A stretch of DNA of 6,474 bases, from assembly GCA_945883665.1 (NCBI GenBank), contig CAMCXV010000055.1, positions 1 to 6,474 on the forward strand. Reading direction: 5' to 3'. Shown piece by piece: positions 1-5,650 of the stretch. The DNA is from Rickettsia typhi (GTDB lineage Bacteria > Pseudomonadota > Alphaproteobacteria > Rickettsiales > Rickettsiaceae). The stretch's first letter is position 1; each line of letters begins with the position of its first letter. The notes beneath the pieces are model-generated. The model was not told the origin of the DNA. It saw nothing but the letters and a program-made list of their open reading frames with translations, and did not search any database. A program made the translations under genes and the position numbers.

Positions 1-146
1 TTTCTTGATAAAACATATTCATTACCCTCTTGTTTATATTAAATTCTAACTCAAAAGGTAAAATGTGTTTTATCGCTTTACAATAGCTTGTACATATATT
101 TTGCTACTGATTTAAAACGAAAGTACAGAAAGAATGTTACACCAGC
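1..146. other. Left-edge stretch with no recognisable gene
   Basis: This stretch lies beyond the recognisable part of the decayed transposase and should correspond to the transposase C-terminal third plus the end of the insertion sequence if the element were complete. I could not recognise the catalytic glutamate region or a terminal inverted repeat here. A minus-strand frame stays open from 103 to the window edge (34 codons, preceded by a stop at 104-106). Without its continuation to the left it cannot be told from chance. Confidence 0.4.
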
Positions 147-812
147 AAAATGCGGCAAGATACTAACAATTTTGCTATATGCTGTATACTAATCAGTAAC
201 TAATAAGCTTTCAGAAATATTTACGTTTTTTCTAATCAATTTTAGAAAATCTGCAAATTTAAGTTCAAATTTAGAAGTAGCTTTTGCCTTAACATTACCA
301 ACCCTATCTACCATTTCCGACTACAGACGTTTTTTCGTTCCAGGACCTCTAAGGCTTGGGATATCATCATCCTCCTTGTCTTTACAATTTTCTTTGCTAG
401 GTTTACCACCTACATAACACTCATCCATTTCAATAATTCCAAATAGTAAGCTACCATCATCACTCATTGCTTTCCGAATGCGTTGCATCATTGACCAAGT
501 CGTGGTTTGACTTACATCAATATCACGGCTAGCTTGTAATGAGGATAAGCCTTTTTTAGCATTTTGCATCAAGCTAATCAGCAAGAACCATTTTTGTAAT
601 GGAACATGTGTGTGGTGAAATATTGTACCTACAGTTACACTAAATGATTTACAACAACCATTGCAATGATGACGAAGTTCCTTTATTAAGGAATTTGTAT
701 TAGTAGAACTGCAATAAGGACAGATAGGTTTATTATTCCATCTCGCTTTTTCTAAATGCTTTACGCAATTTTTTTGGGTAGGGAATTTTTTAAATATTTG
801 TATAATATTCAT
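147..812 (-). pseudogene. Degenerate IS1595-family (ISXO2-like) transposase
   Basis: The first 163 codons (812 down to 321) are intact and read as the N-terminal half of an IS1595-family DDE transposase. There is a zinc ribbon with CPYC at about residues 31-34 and a second cysteine pair (CNGC) at about 50-53, a helix-turn-helix-like segment (about residues 92-112), and the first catalytic aspartate in the family motif MDECYVGGK (about residues 129-137). The frame then stops at 321-323. Adding one A to the six-A run at about 329-334 restores the family-typical KKTSVVG, and removing one A from the GGAAATGG stretch about 12 bases later gives MVDRVGNVKAKAT. That frame continues to VTD, the expected second catalytic aspartate, where a TAG (189-191) stands in for the usual Glu codon, and then to YTAYSKI and LPH. 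Intact relatives are about 300 residues, so roughly the last third is lost or unrecognisable. The element is inactive. Family assignment is firm; the exact right-hand boundary is approximate. Confidence 0.85.
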
Positions 813-967
813 AGTTACATTACAATCGGTTGTATACCAATATAATACTAGCTTATAAGAGTCTTGCCAACCTTAAACTTTATAACTTCGGTTAATTTTA
901 TTAAAAACAAAACTCTACAAATACTATAATCAAAGATTGATCTATATAATCATTTCAAATCTTTTAG

Positions 968-1276
968 TTGCCATATATTAAAAAAGCAACGAGCCTAAGA
1001 ATCTTGAATATTTCAGTATATTAGTTGAACTATTCGCAAGATGCAAAGAAGGAAATTAAATTTAATCAGCAATTTTTAAAAAAGGGTGAATTACTTAAGT
1101 TTCGAATAATATTAATTTTGGCGTTACTTTAAAGAAGAGTGAGTTAGTAACATCTGAATTATTAGAGATTTAACAGGAAATTTAGAGTTTTGAATGAAAG
1201 ACTTAAAGATTGAAAATCTATGATGGCACAAATAAATCTAGTCTCCCTATCTTCAAAAACAATCTTATTTTTTTAA
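968..1276 (+). pseudogene. Possible remnant of a charged, coiled-coil-like protein gene
   Basis: No frame is open throughout, but coding-like text can be followed across three frames. Frame A runs from 968 to about 1105, interrupted by a TAG at 1022-1024, and includes KKEIKFNQQFLKKGELLKF. A second frame (1108-1170) gives NFGVTLKKSELVTSELLEI and ends at TAA 1171-1173. The third (1175-1273) gives VLNERLKD, a TGA at 1211-1213, then KSMMAQINLVSLSSKTIL and ends at TAA 1274-1276. Joined, they resemble a continuous Lys/Glu/Leu-rich protein segment broken by two frameshifts and two nonsense codons. The helical, charged pattern recalls membrane-associated coiled-coil proteins such as the DUF4349 type, but that comparison is from memory and weak. 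Chance open stretches in AT-rich DNA are the main alternative. Confidence 0.35.
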
Positions 1277-1320
1277 AGATTTTTATTCATTATTTAATCA
1301 TAAATAACGGCGAGACTAGA
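1237..1320. repeat. 9-bp inverted repeat (TCTAGTCTC / GAGACTAGA)
   Basis: TCTAGTCTC at 1237-1245 is matched by its exact reverse complement at 1312-1320, 66 bases apart, just downstream of rplT. The arms contain more G and C than the surrounding sequence. The loop is too long for an intrinsic terminator; it could be the end of a decayed small element or coincidence. Confidence 0.35.
1255..1281 (-). terminator. Weak candidate terminator downstream of rplT
   Basis: Read on the minus strand, AATCTT and AAGATT form a 6-bp stem around a 9-base A-rich loop, followed after one G by five Ts. It lies about 60 bases past the rplT stop codon. The stem is weak (one G-C pair per arm), and the region also carries the putative plus-strand remnant, so the call is tentative. 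Confidence 0.3.
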
Positions 1321-1339
1321 AAATATCAAAACTACTGTT

Positions 1340-1714
1340 TTAATCGATTTCTTTTTTTACAGATAGACCATTTTTAGCTTGCTCTACAATGTGAGCAAAA
1401 CTATCAGAGTTATTTACAGCAAGCTCCGCTAACATCTTGCGATCAATAGCAATACCTGCTTTCAACAGACCATTAATAAAGGTTGAATAAATCATACCAT
1501 GTTCTCTGGCAGCTGCATTGATTCTTTGAATCCACAAACCTCTAAAATCACGTTTACGATTTCTACGATCTCTGTAAGCATATTGTAATGCTTTTTCTAC
1601 TTTTTCAATAGCTATTCTAAAACAATTTTTTGCTCTGCCTCTGTAACCTTTAGCAAGCTTAATTATTTTTTTGTGACGATTTTTCGATACTTTTCCTGCT
1701 TTTGCACGTGTCAT
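1340..1714 (-). CDS. rplT: 50S ribosomal protein L20
   Basis: This gene encodes bL20, a primary-binding protein of the large ribosomal subunit needed early in 50S assembly. At 124 residues it is close to the usual 117-120, with a slightly longer C-terminal tail. The signature is complete. The Arg/Lys-rich N-terminal extension that threads into 23S rRNA ([29 protein letters not shown], written here as adjoining motifs [21 protein letters not shown]) is followed by the family block [16 protein letters not shown] and [11 protein letters not shown] at about residues 46-74, then the globular C-terminal domain. The start ATG at 1712-1714 has a GAGAG ribosome-binding sequence about 9 bases upstream. 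It sits 18 bases after rpmI on the same strand, the standard rpmI-rplT pair, and probably shares its promoter at 2023-2051. In many bacteria L20 represses its own operon by binding the leader mRNA; whether that holds here is not visible. infC and pheST, frequent neighbours, are absent from this window. Confidence 0.98.
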   Translation of the reverse strand: MTRAKAGKVSKNRHKKIIKLAKGYRGRAKNCFRIAIEKVEKALQYAYRDRRNRKRDFRGLWIQRINAAAREHGMIYSTFINGLLKAGIAIDRKMLAELAVNNSDSFAHIVEQAKNGLSVKKEID

Positions 1715-1732
1715 AATTTTAACTCTCGATTT

Positions 1733-1939
1733 TTAATTAGTTCCATTTGGAAGGAATATTTTTACCAATCTTTTTGCATCCTGATCACAAAGAACTGAAG
1801 TTCCTCTCTGATTTCGAAGCTGAGCTTTTGTACGACGTCTCATAAAATGTTGCTTGCCAGCTTGACCAGCTTTCACTTTACCTGTTGCAGTAAGCTTGAA
1901 GCGTTTTTTTGCACCCGAATGGGTTTTCATTTTAGGCAT
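1733..1939 (-). CDS. rpmI: 50S ribosomal protein L35
   Basis: This gene encodes bL35, a small basic protein of the large ribosomal subunit. Its 68 residues match the family length of about 64-68. The conserved N-terminus [15 protein letters not shown] and the block [19 protein letters not shown] at about residues 19-37 are diagnostic; the later segment RNQRGTSVL and the C-terminal VKIFLPNG complete the fold. The ATG at 1937-1939 is preceded by AGAGATAG, an acceptable ribosome-binding site about 5-10 bases away. It is the first gene of the rpmI-rplT operon. A well-formed promoter lies about 85 bases upstream, leaving a leader of roughly 75-80 bases that is less AT-rich than its surroundings and could hold translational control by L20. 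infC, which precedes rpmI in many bacteria, is not here; a secreted-peptide gene on the same strand lies upstream instead. Confidence 0.98.
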   Translation of the reverse strand: MPKMKTHSGAKKRFKLTATGKVKAGQAGKQHFMRRRTKAQLRNQRGTSVLCDQDAKRLVKIFLPNGTN

Positions 1940-2022
1940 ATTTCTATCTCTATAACAAATTGGTATTTAAAATAAACAAGTAGCAAATTAGGTATACCAA
2001 TAACCACGTTGCTCTGGGGATA

Positions 2023-2051
2023 AGTATATAGAATTAAAATCAAATTTTCAA
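2023..2051 (-). promoter_or_regulatory. Candidate sigma-70 promoter of rpmI-rplT
   Basis: Read on the minus strand, TTGAAA (2046-2051) and TATACT (2023-2028) are separated by exactly 17 bases, close to the sigma-70 consensus. It lies between the hairpin that ends the secreted-peptide unit and rpmI, so it would start a leader of about 75-80 bases near position 2016. The prediction rests on sequence match alone, but placement and spacing are both good. Confidence 0.6.
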
Positions 2052-2085
2052 GCCCCTAATTTAAATTTAGAGCCTTGTTTTGTAA

Positions 2086-2135
2086 ATAATAAAGGTTTAC
2101 TACTGCAAAATATTACAATAATAAACCTTTATTAT
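2086..2135 (-). terminator. 14-bp stem-loop, likely terminator of the secreted-peptide genes
   Basis: Positions 2086-2099 and 2122-2135 are perfect reverse complements (14 bp, core AAAGGTTTA / TAAACCTTT) around a 22-base loop. The hairpin begins 33 bases after the stop codon of the gene at 2169-2405. On the minus strand its 3' arm is T-rich and runs into TT before an A-rich stretch, so it is an imperfect intrinsic terminator that would separate this unit from rpmI-rplT. The loop is long, and the palindrome could equally be a small repeat element; copies elsewhere in the genome would decide. Confidence 0.55.
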
Positions 2136-2168
2136 AGCGATTATAAGTAGCAAAGAAATAAATATCAA

Positions 2169-2405
2169 TTACTTAGCTTCTTTTTCACCTTTTTCTTGGT
2201 GGTCATGATCACTATGATCTGCTTCATGCTTCTCATGATTTTTCTGCTTTTTATGCTTTGTATCATGTTTTTTGTGAGTTGCATCATGCTTTGCATCTTT
2301 TGCAACTTCATGATCTGACTTTTTAGTAGCATCATCAACTGAAGCTGCAAAAGCAACTTTTGATAATGCAATCACACTAAGCAATAGTACTATTTTTTTT
2401 AACAT
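2169..2405 (-). CDS. Small secreted histidine-rich peptide, possibly metal-binding
   Basis: This is a 78-residue protein that I do not recognise as a named family. Residues 1-20 form a classical Sec signal peptide: KK at positions 3-4, a hydrophobic core IVLLLSVIAL, and an AFA cleavage motif at 18-20 predicting a mature chain from residue 21. The mature part of about 58 residues is low-complexity and hydrophilic. It contains ten histidines, mostly in KH, DH and HK pairs (such as KHDTKHKK and DHSDHDH), many Lys, Asp and Glu, no cysteine and no aromatic residues, so it is probably unfolded. His/Asp spacing of this kind is compatible with binding zinc, copper or nickel in the periplasm, but that is inference. 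The start is well supported: AAGGAG at 2415-2420 lies 9 bases before the ATG. It follows the gene at 2442-2633 by 36 bases, shares almost identical signal-peptide DNA with it, and ends just before a 14-bp stem-loop. Confidence 0.8.
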   Translation of the reverse strand: MLKKIVLLLSVIALSKVAFAASVDDATKKSDHEVAKDAKHDATHKKHDTKHKKQKNHEKHEADHSDHDHQEKGEKEAK

Positions 2406-2608
2406 AACTCATAACTCCTTAATAAACTTGAATATTTTTAATTACTTAGCAGCTTTCGTTGAAGCATTAGCATCTTCTTCTTTTTTATCAGCAGTAGAAT
2501 TAACATCAGTAGTTGAACTAACTTCAGTAGTTTCTGCTTTTTTCGCAGCTTCAGTAGTAGTTGTAGTATCTGCTGCAAAAGCAACTTTTGAAAAAGCAAA
2601 CACACTAA
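2344..2608 (-). repeat. Duplicated signal-peptide coding segment (37 bp x 2)
   Basis: Positions 2344-2380 and 2572-2608 match at 34 of 37 bases, including an uninterrupted 20-base identity (2344-2363 with 2572-2591). Each copy encodes the C-terminal half of the signal peptide of one of the two small secreted proteins, ending in SKVAFAA. The coding sequence for the mature regions shows no such similarity. This points to duplication, or to gene conversion of the export signal, with replacement or fast divergence of the cargo. Confidence 0.8.
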
Positions 2609-2633
2609 CTAAAATAATAAATAATCTTAACAT
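2442..2633 (-). CDS. Small secreted Thr/Ala/Glu-rich peptide
   Basis: This is a 63-residue protein of no family I recognise. Residues 1-20 are a Sec signal peptide: Arg at position 3, hydrophobic core LFIILVSVFAF, and an AFA cleavage motif at 18-20. Its last residues SKVAFAA are identical to those of the neighbour at 2169-2405. The predicted mature chain of 43 residues is almost entirely Thr, Ala, Ser, Glu, Lys and Asp, with a run of five threonines at 23-27, no histidine, no cysteine and no aromatic residue, so it is likely disordered in the periplasm or outside the cell. AAGGAG at 2641-2646 lies 7 bases before the ATG, a strong ribosome-binding site. An extended -10 promoter motif is found about 40 bases upstream. 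Repeated CAGTAG-type triplets in the mature part suggest growth by slippage. A plus-strand frame across the same place is the shadow of this gene; signal peptide and ribosome-binding site favour the minus strand. Confidence 0.78.
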   Translation of the reverse strand: MLRLFIILVSVFAFSKVAFAADTTTTTEAAKKAETTEVSSTTDVNSTADKKEEDANASTKAAK

Positions 2634-2671
2634 TTTTAAACTCCTTTAAATAAATTAACTTTGGTAAGCAC

Positions 2672-2700
2672 ACTATACCATTTTCTACACAGGAAAAAAC
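2672..2700 (-). promoter_or_regulatory. Candidate extended -10 promoter for the secreted-peptide pair
   Basis: On the minus strand TG-G-TATAGT (2672-2680) is an extended -10 motif. The hexamer 17 bases upstream (2695-2700, GTTTTT) is a poor -35, which the TG extension could offset. It lies between the rsmI stop (2708) and the first peptide gene (start 2633), giving a leader of about 30 bases. The two peptides could therefore be transcribed independently of rsmI, although read-through from rsmI is not excluded because I see no terminator between them. Confidence 0.45.
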
Positions 2701-2707
2701 CATATTT

Positions 2708-3550
2708 TTATTTTTCACTCTTTAAAAAATTACAAATTTTATAAATTTCACGTTTGCTATAATATTTGTGGTATTTTTGAAACAGATTTTCAGTTACATC
2801 TTTTGCACGCACCCCTAAAATTAGTAAATCTTTAATTTCTTTGCTTATTTCCTCCTCAGTTATACTAATTATTTTTTTACCAGAAATTAATAATACTATC
2901 TCCCCTCTTGGTGGATTATTTTTATAATATTCTAATAAAGTTGATAAATTAGCTGTTCTAGATTCTTGAAATAATTTTGTTAATTCTCGGGAAATATTAG
3001 CCTGGCGATTGCCAAAAACTTTTAATGCGACTTGCAATGAGGCTAAAATTCTTAAGGGACTGTCAAAGAAGATAAGAGTAGCATTAAGATCCATTAGCTC
3101 TGTGAATACCATTTCTCTGCCAGAATCGGTTTTAGGTAAAAAACCAGCAAATATAAATCGATCAGATGGCAAACCTGAGATAGTAAGCGCCGCAATAGGC
3201 GAGGAGACACCTGGTATCACATCCACGAAAAAACCTTTTTCCTTTAATTCTCCTACTAATTTGTATCCTGGATCTGAAATTAATGGGGTTCCGGCATCAG
3301 AGATTAAAGAAATTACTTTTCCAGACTCTATATTTTTTATTATATATTTACGTGTTATCTCATCGCTTTTGTCATTATAAACTGAAAGGGATGCTTTAAT
3401 ATGATGTTTTGCTAGTAATTTTCCTGATACTCTGGTATCTTCACAGAAGATACTATCAGAATTCTTTAAAGTTTCAATTGCACGAAGAGTAATATCACTT
3501 AAGTTTCCGATTGGAGTTGAAACAACGTAAAGACCAGGTTTTAAAGTCAT
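2708..3550 (-). CDS. rsmI: 16S rRNA (cytidine-1402-2'-O)-methyltransferase RsmI
   Basis: RsmI uses S-adenosylmethionine to methylate the 2'-OH of C1402 in 16S rRNA, near the ribosomal P site, where it helps decoding fidelity. At 280 residues it matches the family (E. coli 286). It has the tetrapyrrole-methylase-type fold with all family blocks: LYVVSTPIGNLSDITLRA (about 7-24), the EDTR motif at 37-40, LISDAGTPLISDPG (82-95), VIPGVSSPIAAL (111-122), the FAGFLPK block at 134-140, the FFDSP segment and ISREL / PRGEIVLLISG near 185-225. The C-terminal part contains GVRAKDV, the usual small RsmI C-terminal domain. The ATG at 3548-3550 has no clear Shine-Dalgarno sequence, but the protein alignment fits this start. 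It is transcribed away from the LppC-family lipoprotein gene with only 35 bases between the two starts, an arrangement also known in gammaproteobacteria (yraL/yraM). Confidence 0.97.
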   Translation of the reverse strand: MTLKPGLYVVSTPIGNLSDITLRAIETLKNSDSIFCEDTRVSGKLLAKHHIKASLSVYNDKSDEITRKYIIKNIESGKVISLISDAGTPLISDPGYKLVGELKEKGFFVDVIPGVSSPIAALTISGLPSDRFIFAGFLPKTDSGREMVFTELMDLNATLIFFDSPLRILASLQVALKVFGNRQANISRELTKLFQESRTANLSTLLEYYKNNPPRGEIVLLISGKKIISITEEEISKEIKDLLILGVRAKDVTENLFQKYHKYYSKREIYKICNFLKSEK

Positions 3551-3585
3551 ATAAATAAAATTGTTTAAATCATTTAGAGAATAAC

Positions 3586-4752
3586 ATGAACAATATAAAA
3601 CAAAAAATTATAAAACTCATCTTTTCTTTTTTATGCTTAATTACTCTTAACGCTTGTGAATCTAGGAGTAATATTAATGATAATAAAAATATGTCTAACA
3701 CCATAACAGATGTTGCGATATTACTACCTTTATCTGGCGAAAATGAATTGCTTGGAAAGCAATATGCTGGATTAATCAAAATAGGACTTGAAGACGCTGC
3801 TAAAACTAAGATTAGAGTTACATGCTATGACTCTTCTGATGAAACAAAATTAAGAGATTCTATTAAAAAAATATTAGAACAAAAGAATCAAATTATAATT
3901 GGTCCTTTATATTCTAAGGATACAAAAATTTTAGCATCAGAAATCAAAGAAAAAGATATAATCGATTTATCTCTTTCAAACGACCCAACATTAGCAGATA
4001 ATAATATTTTTGTATTTGGTCATGCTCCTATGAGGCAAATGGAACAAATAGCTAATTATTTAATAAACAATGATTATAGAAATTACATAATATTATTACC
4101 TGCGGGGAGACATTCACAAATTGTTAGTAAGATAGTTCAAAATACAATAACAAATAAAAATGCAGTATTAAGCAGAATAGAATTTTATAATGATACAAAC
4201 GAAGATCTAAAAAGAGTTCTTAACATAGTCTCTGATACAGCCGATAATTTAAATGAGTACGATGAAAATTTAAAGCGTCCAGTAGTGATAGTGGGAGATG
4301 ATCAAGAAAATTTAAAAAGAATATATACAATTGCTAGTAATTTTAATTTAGATAAAAAGGTCATAATTGCAGGAGATAACAGAATAGATACGGAACAAAA
4401 CCAAAGTTTTGATATTATTTACACAGGCGCTACTGATCTTGACAATGGCGATCTAAAACAAAAAGCAAGGGATTTAGGTATACATCATTTTTCTTTTATG
4501 CATGCACTTGCATATGATGCTGGAAAAATAATTGCAAGCAACATAACAAATAATTATAACAAAGAAACTTTTTTAACTAGATTAAAAAATTCAGAAAAAT
4601 TTCAAGGTGTTTCCGGAGAAATATATTTTATAGATTCTATAGCTCAGCGCAAATATACAATCATAAGGAAGCAAAACGGAGTTTATACTGTGCAAGATAG
4701 TTTTTCAAAAGATAATTTGCAAGAAGAGGTTTTAACCACTCCTAATAAGTAA
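3586..4752 (+). CDS. LppC/LpoA-family lipoprotein, predicted penicillin-binding-protein activator
   Basis: The protein has 388 residues. It opens with a lipoprotein signal peptide: lysines at 5-10, hydrophobic core LIFSFLCLITL, and a lipobox LNAC with the acylated cysteine at residue 24. Residue +2 is Glu rather than Asp, which favours transport to the outer membrane. The rest reads as a type-1 periplasmic-binding-protein fold: VAILLPLSGENELLGKQYAGL at about 44-64 (cut here by naming VAILLPLSG and YAGL as its ends), IIIGPLYSKDTKIL about 60 residues later, then alternating strands such as YIILLPAG and VVIVGDD. In E. coli LpoA this domain contacts PBP1A and stimulates peptidoglycan synthesis. 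LpoA has an extra N-terminal TPR domain that is missing here, as in other alphaproteobacterial members, so activator function is inferred from family. The divergent rsmI neighbour strongly supports the assignment. The ribosome-binding site is weak (AGAGAATA). No clear terminator follows. Confidence 0.88.
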   Translation: MNNIKQKIIKLIFSFLCLITLNACESRSNINDNKNMSNTITDVAILLPLSGENELLGKQYAGLIKIGLEDAAKTKIRVTCYDSSDETKLRDSIKKILEQKNQIIIGPLYSKDTKILASEIKEKDIIDLSLSNDPTLADNNIFVFGHAPMRQMEQIANYLINNDYRNYIILLPAGRHSQIVSKIVQNTITNKNAVLSRIEFYNDTNEDLKRVLNIVSDTADNLNEYDENLKRPVVIVGDDQENLKRIYTIASNFNLDKKVIIAGDNRIDTEQNQSFDIIYTGATDLDNGDLKQKARDLGIHHFSFMHALAYDAGKIIASNITNNYNKETFLTRLKNSEKFQGVSGEIYFIDSIAQRKYTIIRKQNGVYTVQDSFSKDNLQEEVLTTPNK

Positions 4753-4821
4753 TTCTTTTGCTTTTAAAGCTTTGAATAGTAGATTGATGTACTTGATTTA
4801 TTTACAACATTTTAAAGATTT

Positions 4822-4850
4822 TTGGTTAACTTCAATCCGTAAAATATAAT
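4822..4850 (+). promoter_or_regulatory. Candidate promoter of the two-component operon
   Basis: TATAAT (4845-4850) is a perfect -10 hexamer, with TTGGTT (4822-4827) 17 bases upstream as a partial -35. Transcription would begin near 4857, about 26 bases before the first ATG of the kinase gene. It lies in the 124-base gap after the LppC-family gene, so the kinase and regulator probably form their own transcription unit. Confidence 0.55.
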
Positions 4851-4882
4851 TTTTGTAAATTAATAGACAATATTCTTTGTTC

Positions 4883-5650
4883 ATGCTAAATTTTATAATG
4901 AATTCTATTAAGCAAACAATGTTCATGACCCAAAATTTCAAAAATATTACTGATTCTATGTTATTTTTTGCTAAAATGAGCCACGAATTAAAAAGTCCTA
5001 TTCATGGAATTATCGGGCTTTCTGAATATCTTATGAATAATTGGAATGATATTGATAATTATAAAAAAAAATCATGCATAGATGATTTGCATTCAACTGT
5101 TTTTGACATAAAACATCTAATAGAGAAGTTGTTTCAACTAACTATACTAACTAGCAACAATATAGAGTGCAATCTCGAAAAAATTAATATAATTGAACTT
5201 ATTGAAACAGTTATTGAACAAAATAATCGTTTCGTAGGTAACGTAAGTTGCTCTGTTCTTTTAGAATCTGAGTGCCAAAAAATACTAATAAATATAGATC
5301 CTTTTTGGATAAAACAATTATTATCAAACTTGATAAATAATGCTATAAAACATTCTGGAGCCAAAAAAATTAAAATTAAGATAAATTGTCAAAAATTGGG
5401 ATTAGGAGAAAATTTAGTAATTTCAGTTATTGATGATGGTTGCGGAATACCAAAAAAAGAATTTGATAGTCTTTTTTATCCATTTCAACAAGGTTCAAAT
5501 GTTAACGAACTCCTTAAAGGTTCTGGCTTAGGTCTTTCAATTTGCAAAGAAATAATTCTAGCGCATAATGGAGAGATTTGGATAGAAAACAACCAAACAA
5601 AAGGAATTTGTGTGAATTTTTCTCTACCAAAGAGCGAGGTTTCTTTATGA
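4883..5650 (+). CDS. Soluble sensor-less histidine kinase
   Basis: This is a short cytoplasmic histidine kinase of 255 residues if the ATG at 4883 is used. Numbered from there, the dimerisation/phosphoacceptor domain carries the H-box MSHELKSPIHGIIGLSE with the phosphorylated His at residue 34. The HATPase_c domain has all ATP-binding boxes: N-box NLINNAIKHSG (key Asn about 153), G1 box DDGCGIP (Asp about 184), F-box LFYPFQQG, and G2 box GSGLGLSICKEI (about 213-224). The catalytic core is complete, but only about 30 residues precede the H-box. There is no transmembrane helix, PAS, GAF or HAMP domain, so the input must come from a partner protein or from direct binding to the core. The start is uncertain: TTG 4877, and ATG 4898, 4919 and 4925 are in frame, and none has a good ribosome-binding site. 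The stop overlaps the start of the receiver gene by four bases, implying translational coupling and a cognate pair. Confidence 0.9.
   Translation: MLNFIMNSIKQTMFMTQNFKNITDSMLFFAKMSHELKSPIHGIIGLSEYLMNNWNDIDNYKKKSCIDDLHSTVFDIKHLIEKLFQLTILTSNNIECNLEKINIIELIETVIEQNNRFVGNVSCSVLLESECQKILINIDPFWIKQLLSNLINNAIKHSGAKKIKIKINCQKLGLGENLVISVIDDGCGIPKKEFDSLFYPFQQGSNVNELLKGSGLGLSICKEIILAHNGEIWIENNQTKGICVNFSLPKSEVSL

Larger units (their letters stand above)
813..1339. other. Gene-poor decay region between transposase remnant and rplT
   Basis: About 530 bases carry no intact gene. I see a probable decayed plus-strand coding sequence (968-1276), a 9-bp inverted repeat (1237-1245 with 1312-1320) and a weak AT-only hairpin that could end the rpmI-rplT transcript. 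The upstream flank of the transposase (813 to about 870) should contain one end of the insertion sequence, but I found no matching inverted repeat on the other side, so the boundary is unresolved. No tRNA or other structured RNA gene was recognised. Confidence 0.5.

Noticed and set aside
2..103. Minus-strand open frame running off the left edge
   Set aside because: It has only 34 codons, no recognisable motif and begins directly after a stop; it cannot be judged without the sequence to the left.
329..334. Programmed or transcriptional frameshifting at the A6 run in the transposase
   Set aside because: A -1 slip at AAA-AAA would reach the family frame, but a second indel about 12 bases later and a downstream nonsense codon still break the protein, so simple decay explains it better.
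832..2002. 11-bp direct repeat GTATACCAATA at 832-842 and 1992-2002 as possible insertion-sequence ends
   Set aside because: A match of this length is expected by chance in AT-rich DNA of this size, the copies are in the same orientation, and the similarity does not extend.
2165..2371. Alternative minus-strand frame rich in Gln, Met and Lys overlapping the His-rich peptide gene
   Set aside because: It overlaps the better-supported signal-peptide gene, begins inside it without a ribosome-binding site, and its low-complexity composition follows from the repetitive codons.
2428..2649. Plus-strand frame of 73 codons over the Thr-rich secreted peptide
   Set aside because: The Ser/Val-rich translation mirrors the repetitive opposite strand. 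The minus-strand frame has a signal peptide, a strong AAGGAG site and a paralogous neighbour.
3009..3380. Open plus-strand frame of 123 codons inside rsmI
   Set aside because: It is antisense to the conserved methyltransferase motifs of rsmI, and its own translation shows no family features.
3570..3779. Minus-strand open frame of 69 codons opposite the LppC-family signal peptide
   Set aside because: The hydrophobic look comes from the antisense of an AT-rich signal-peptide region; it has no independent support.
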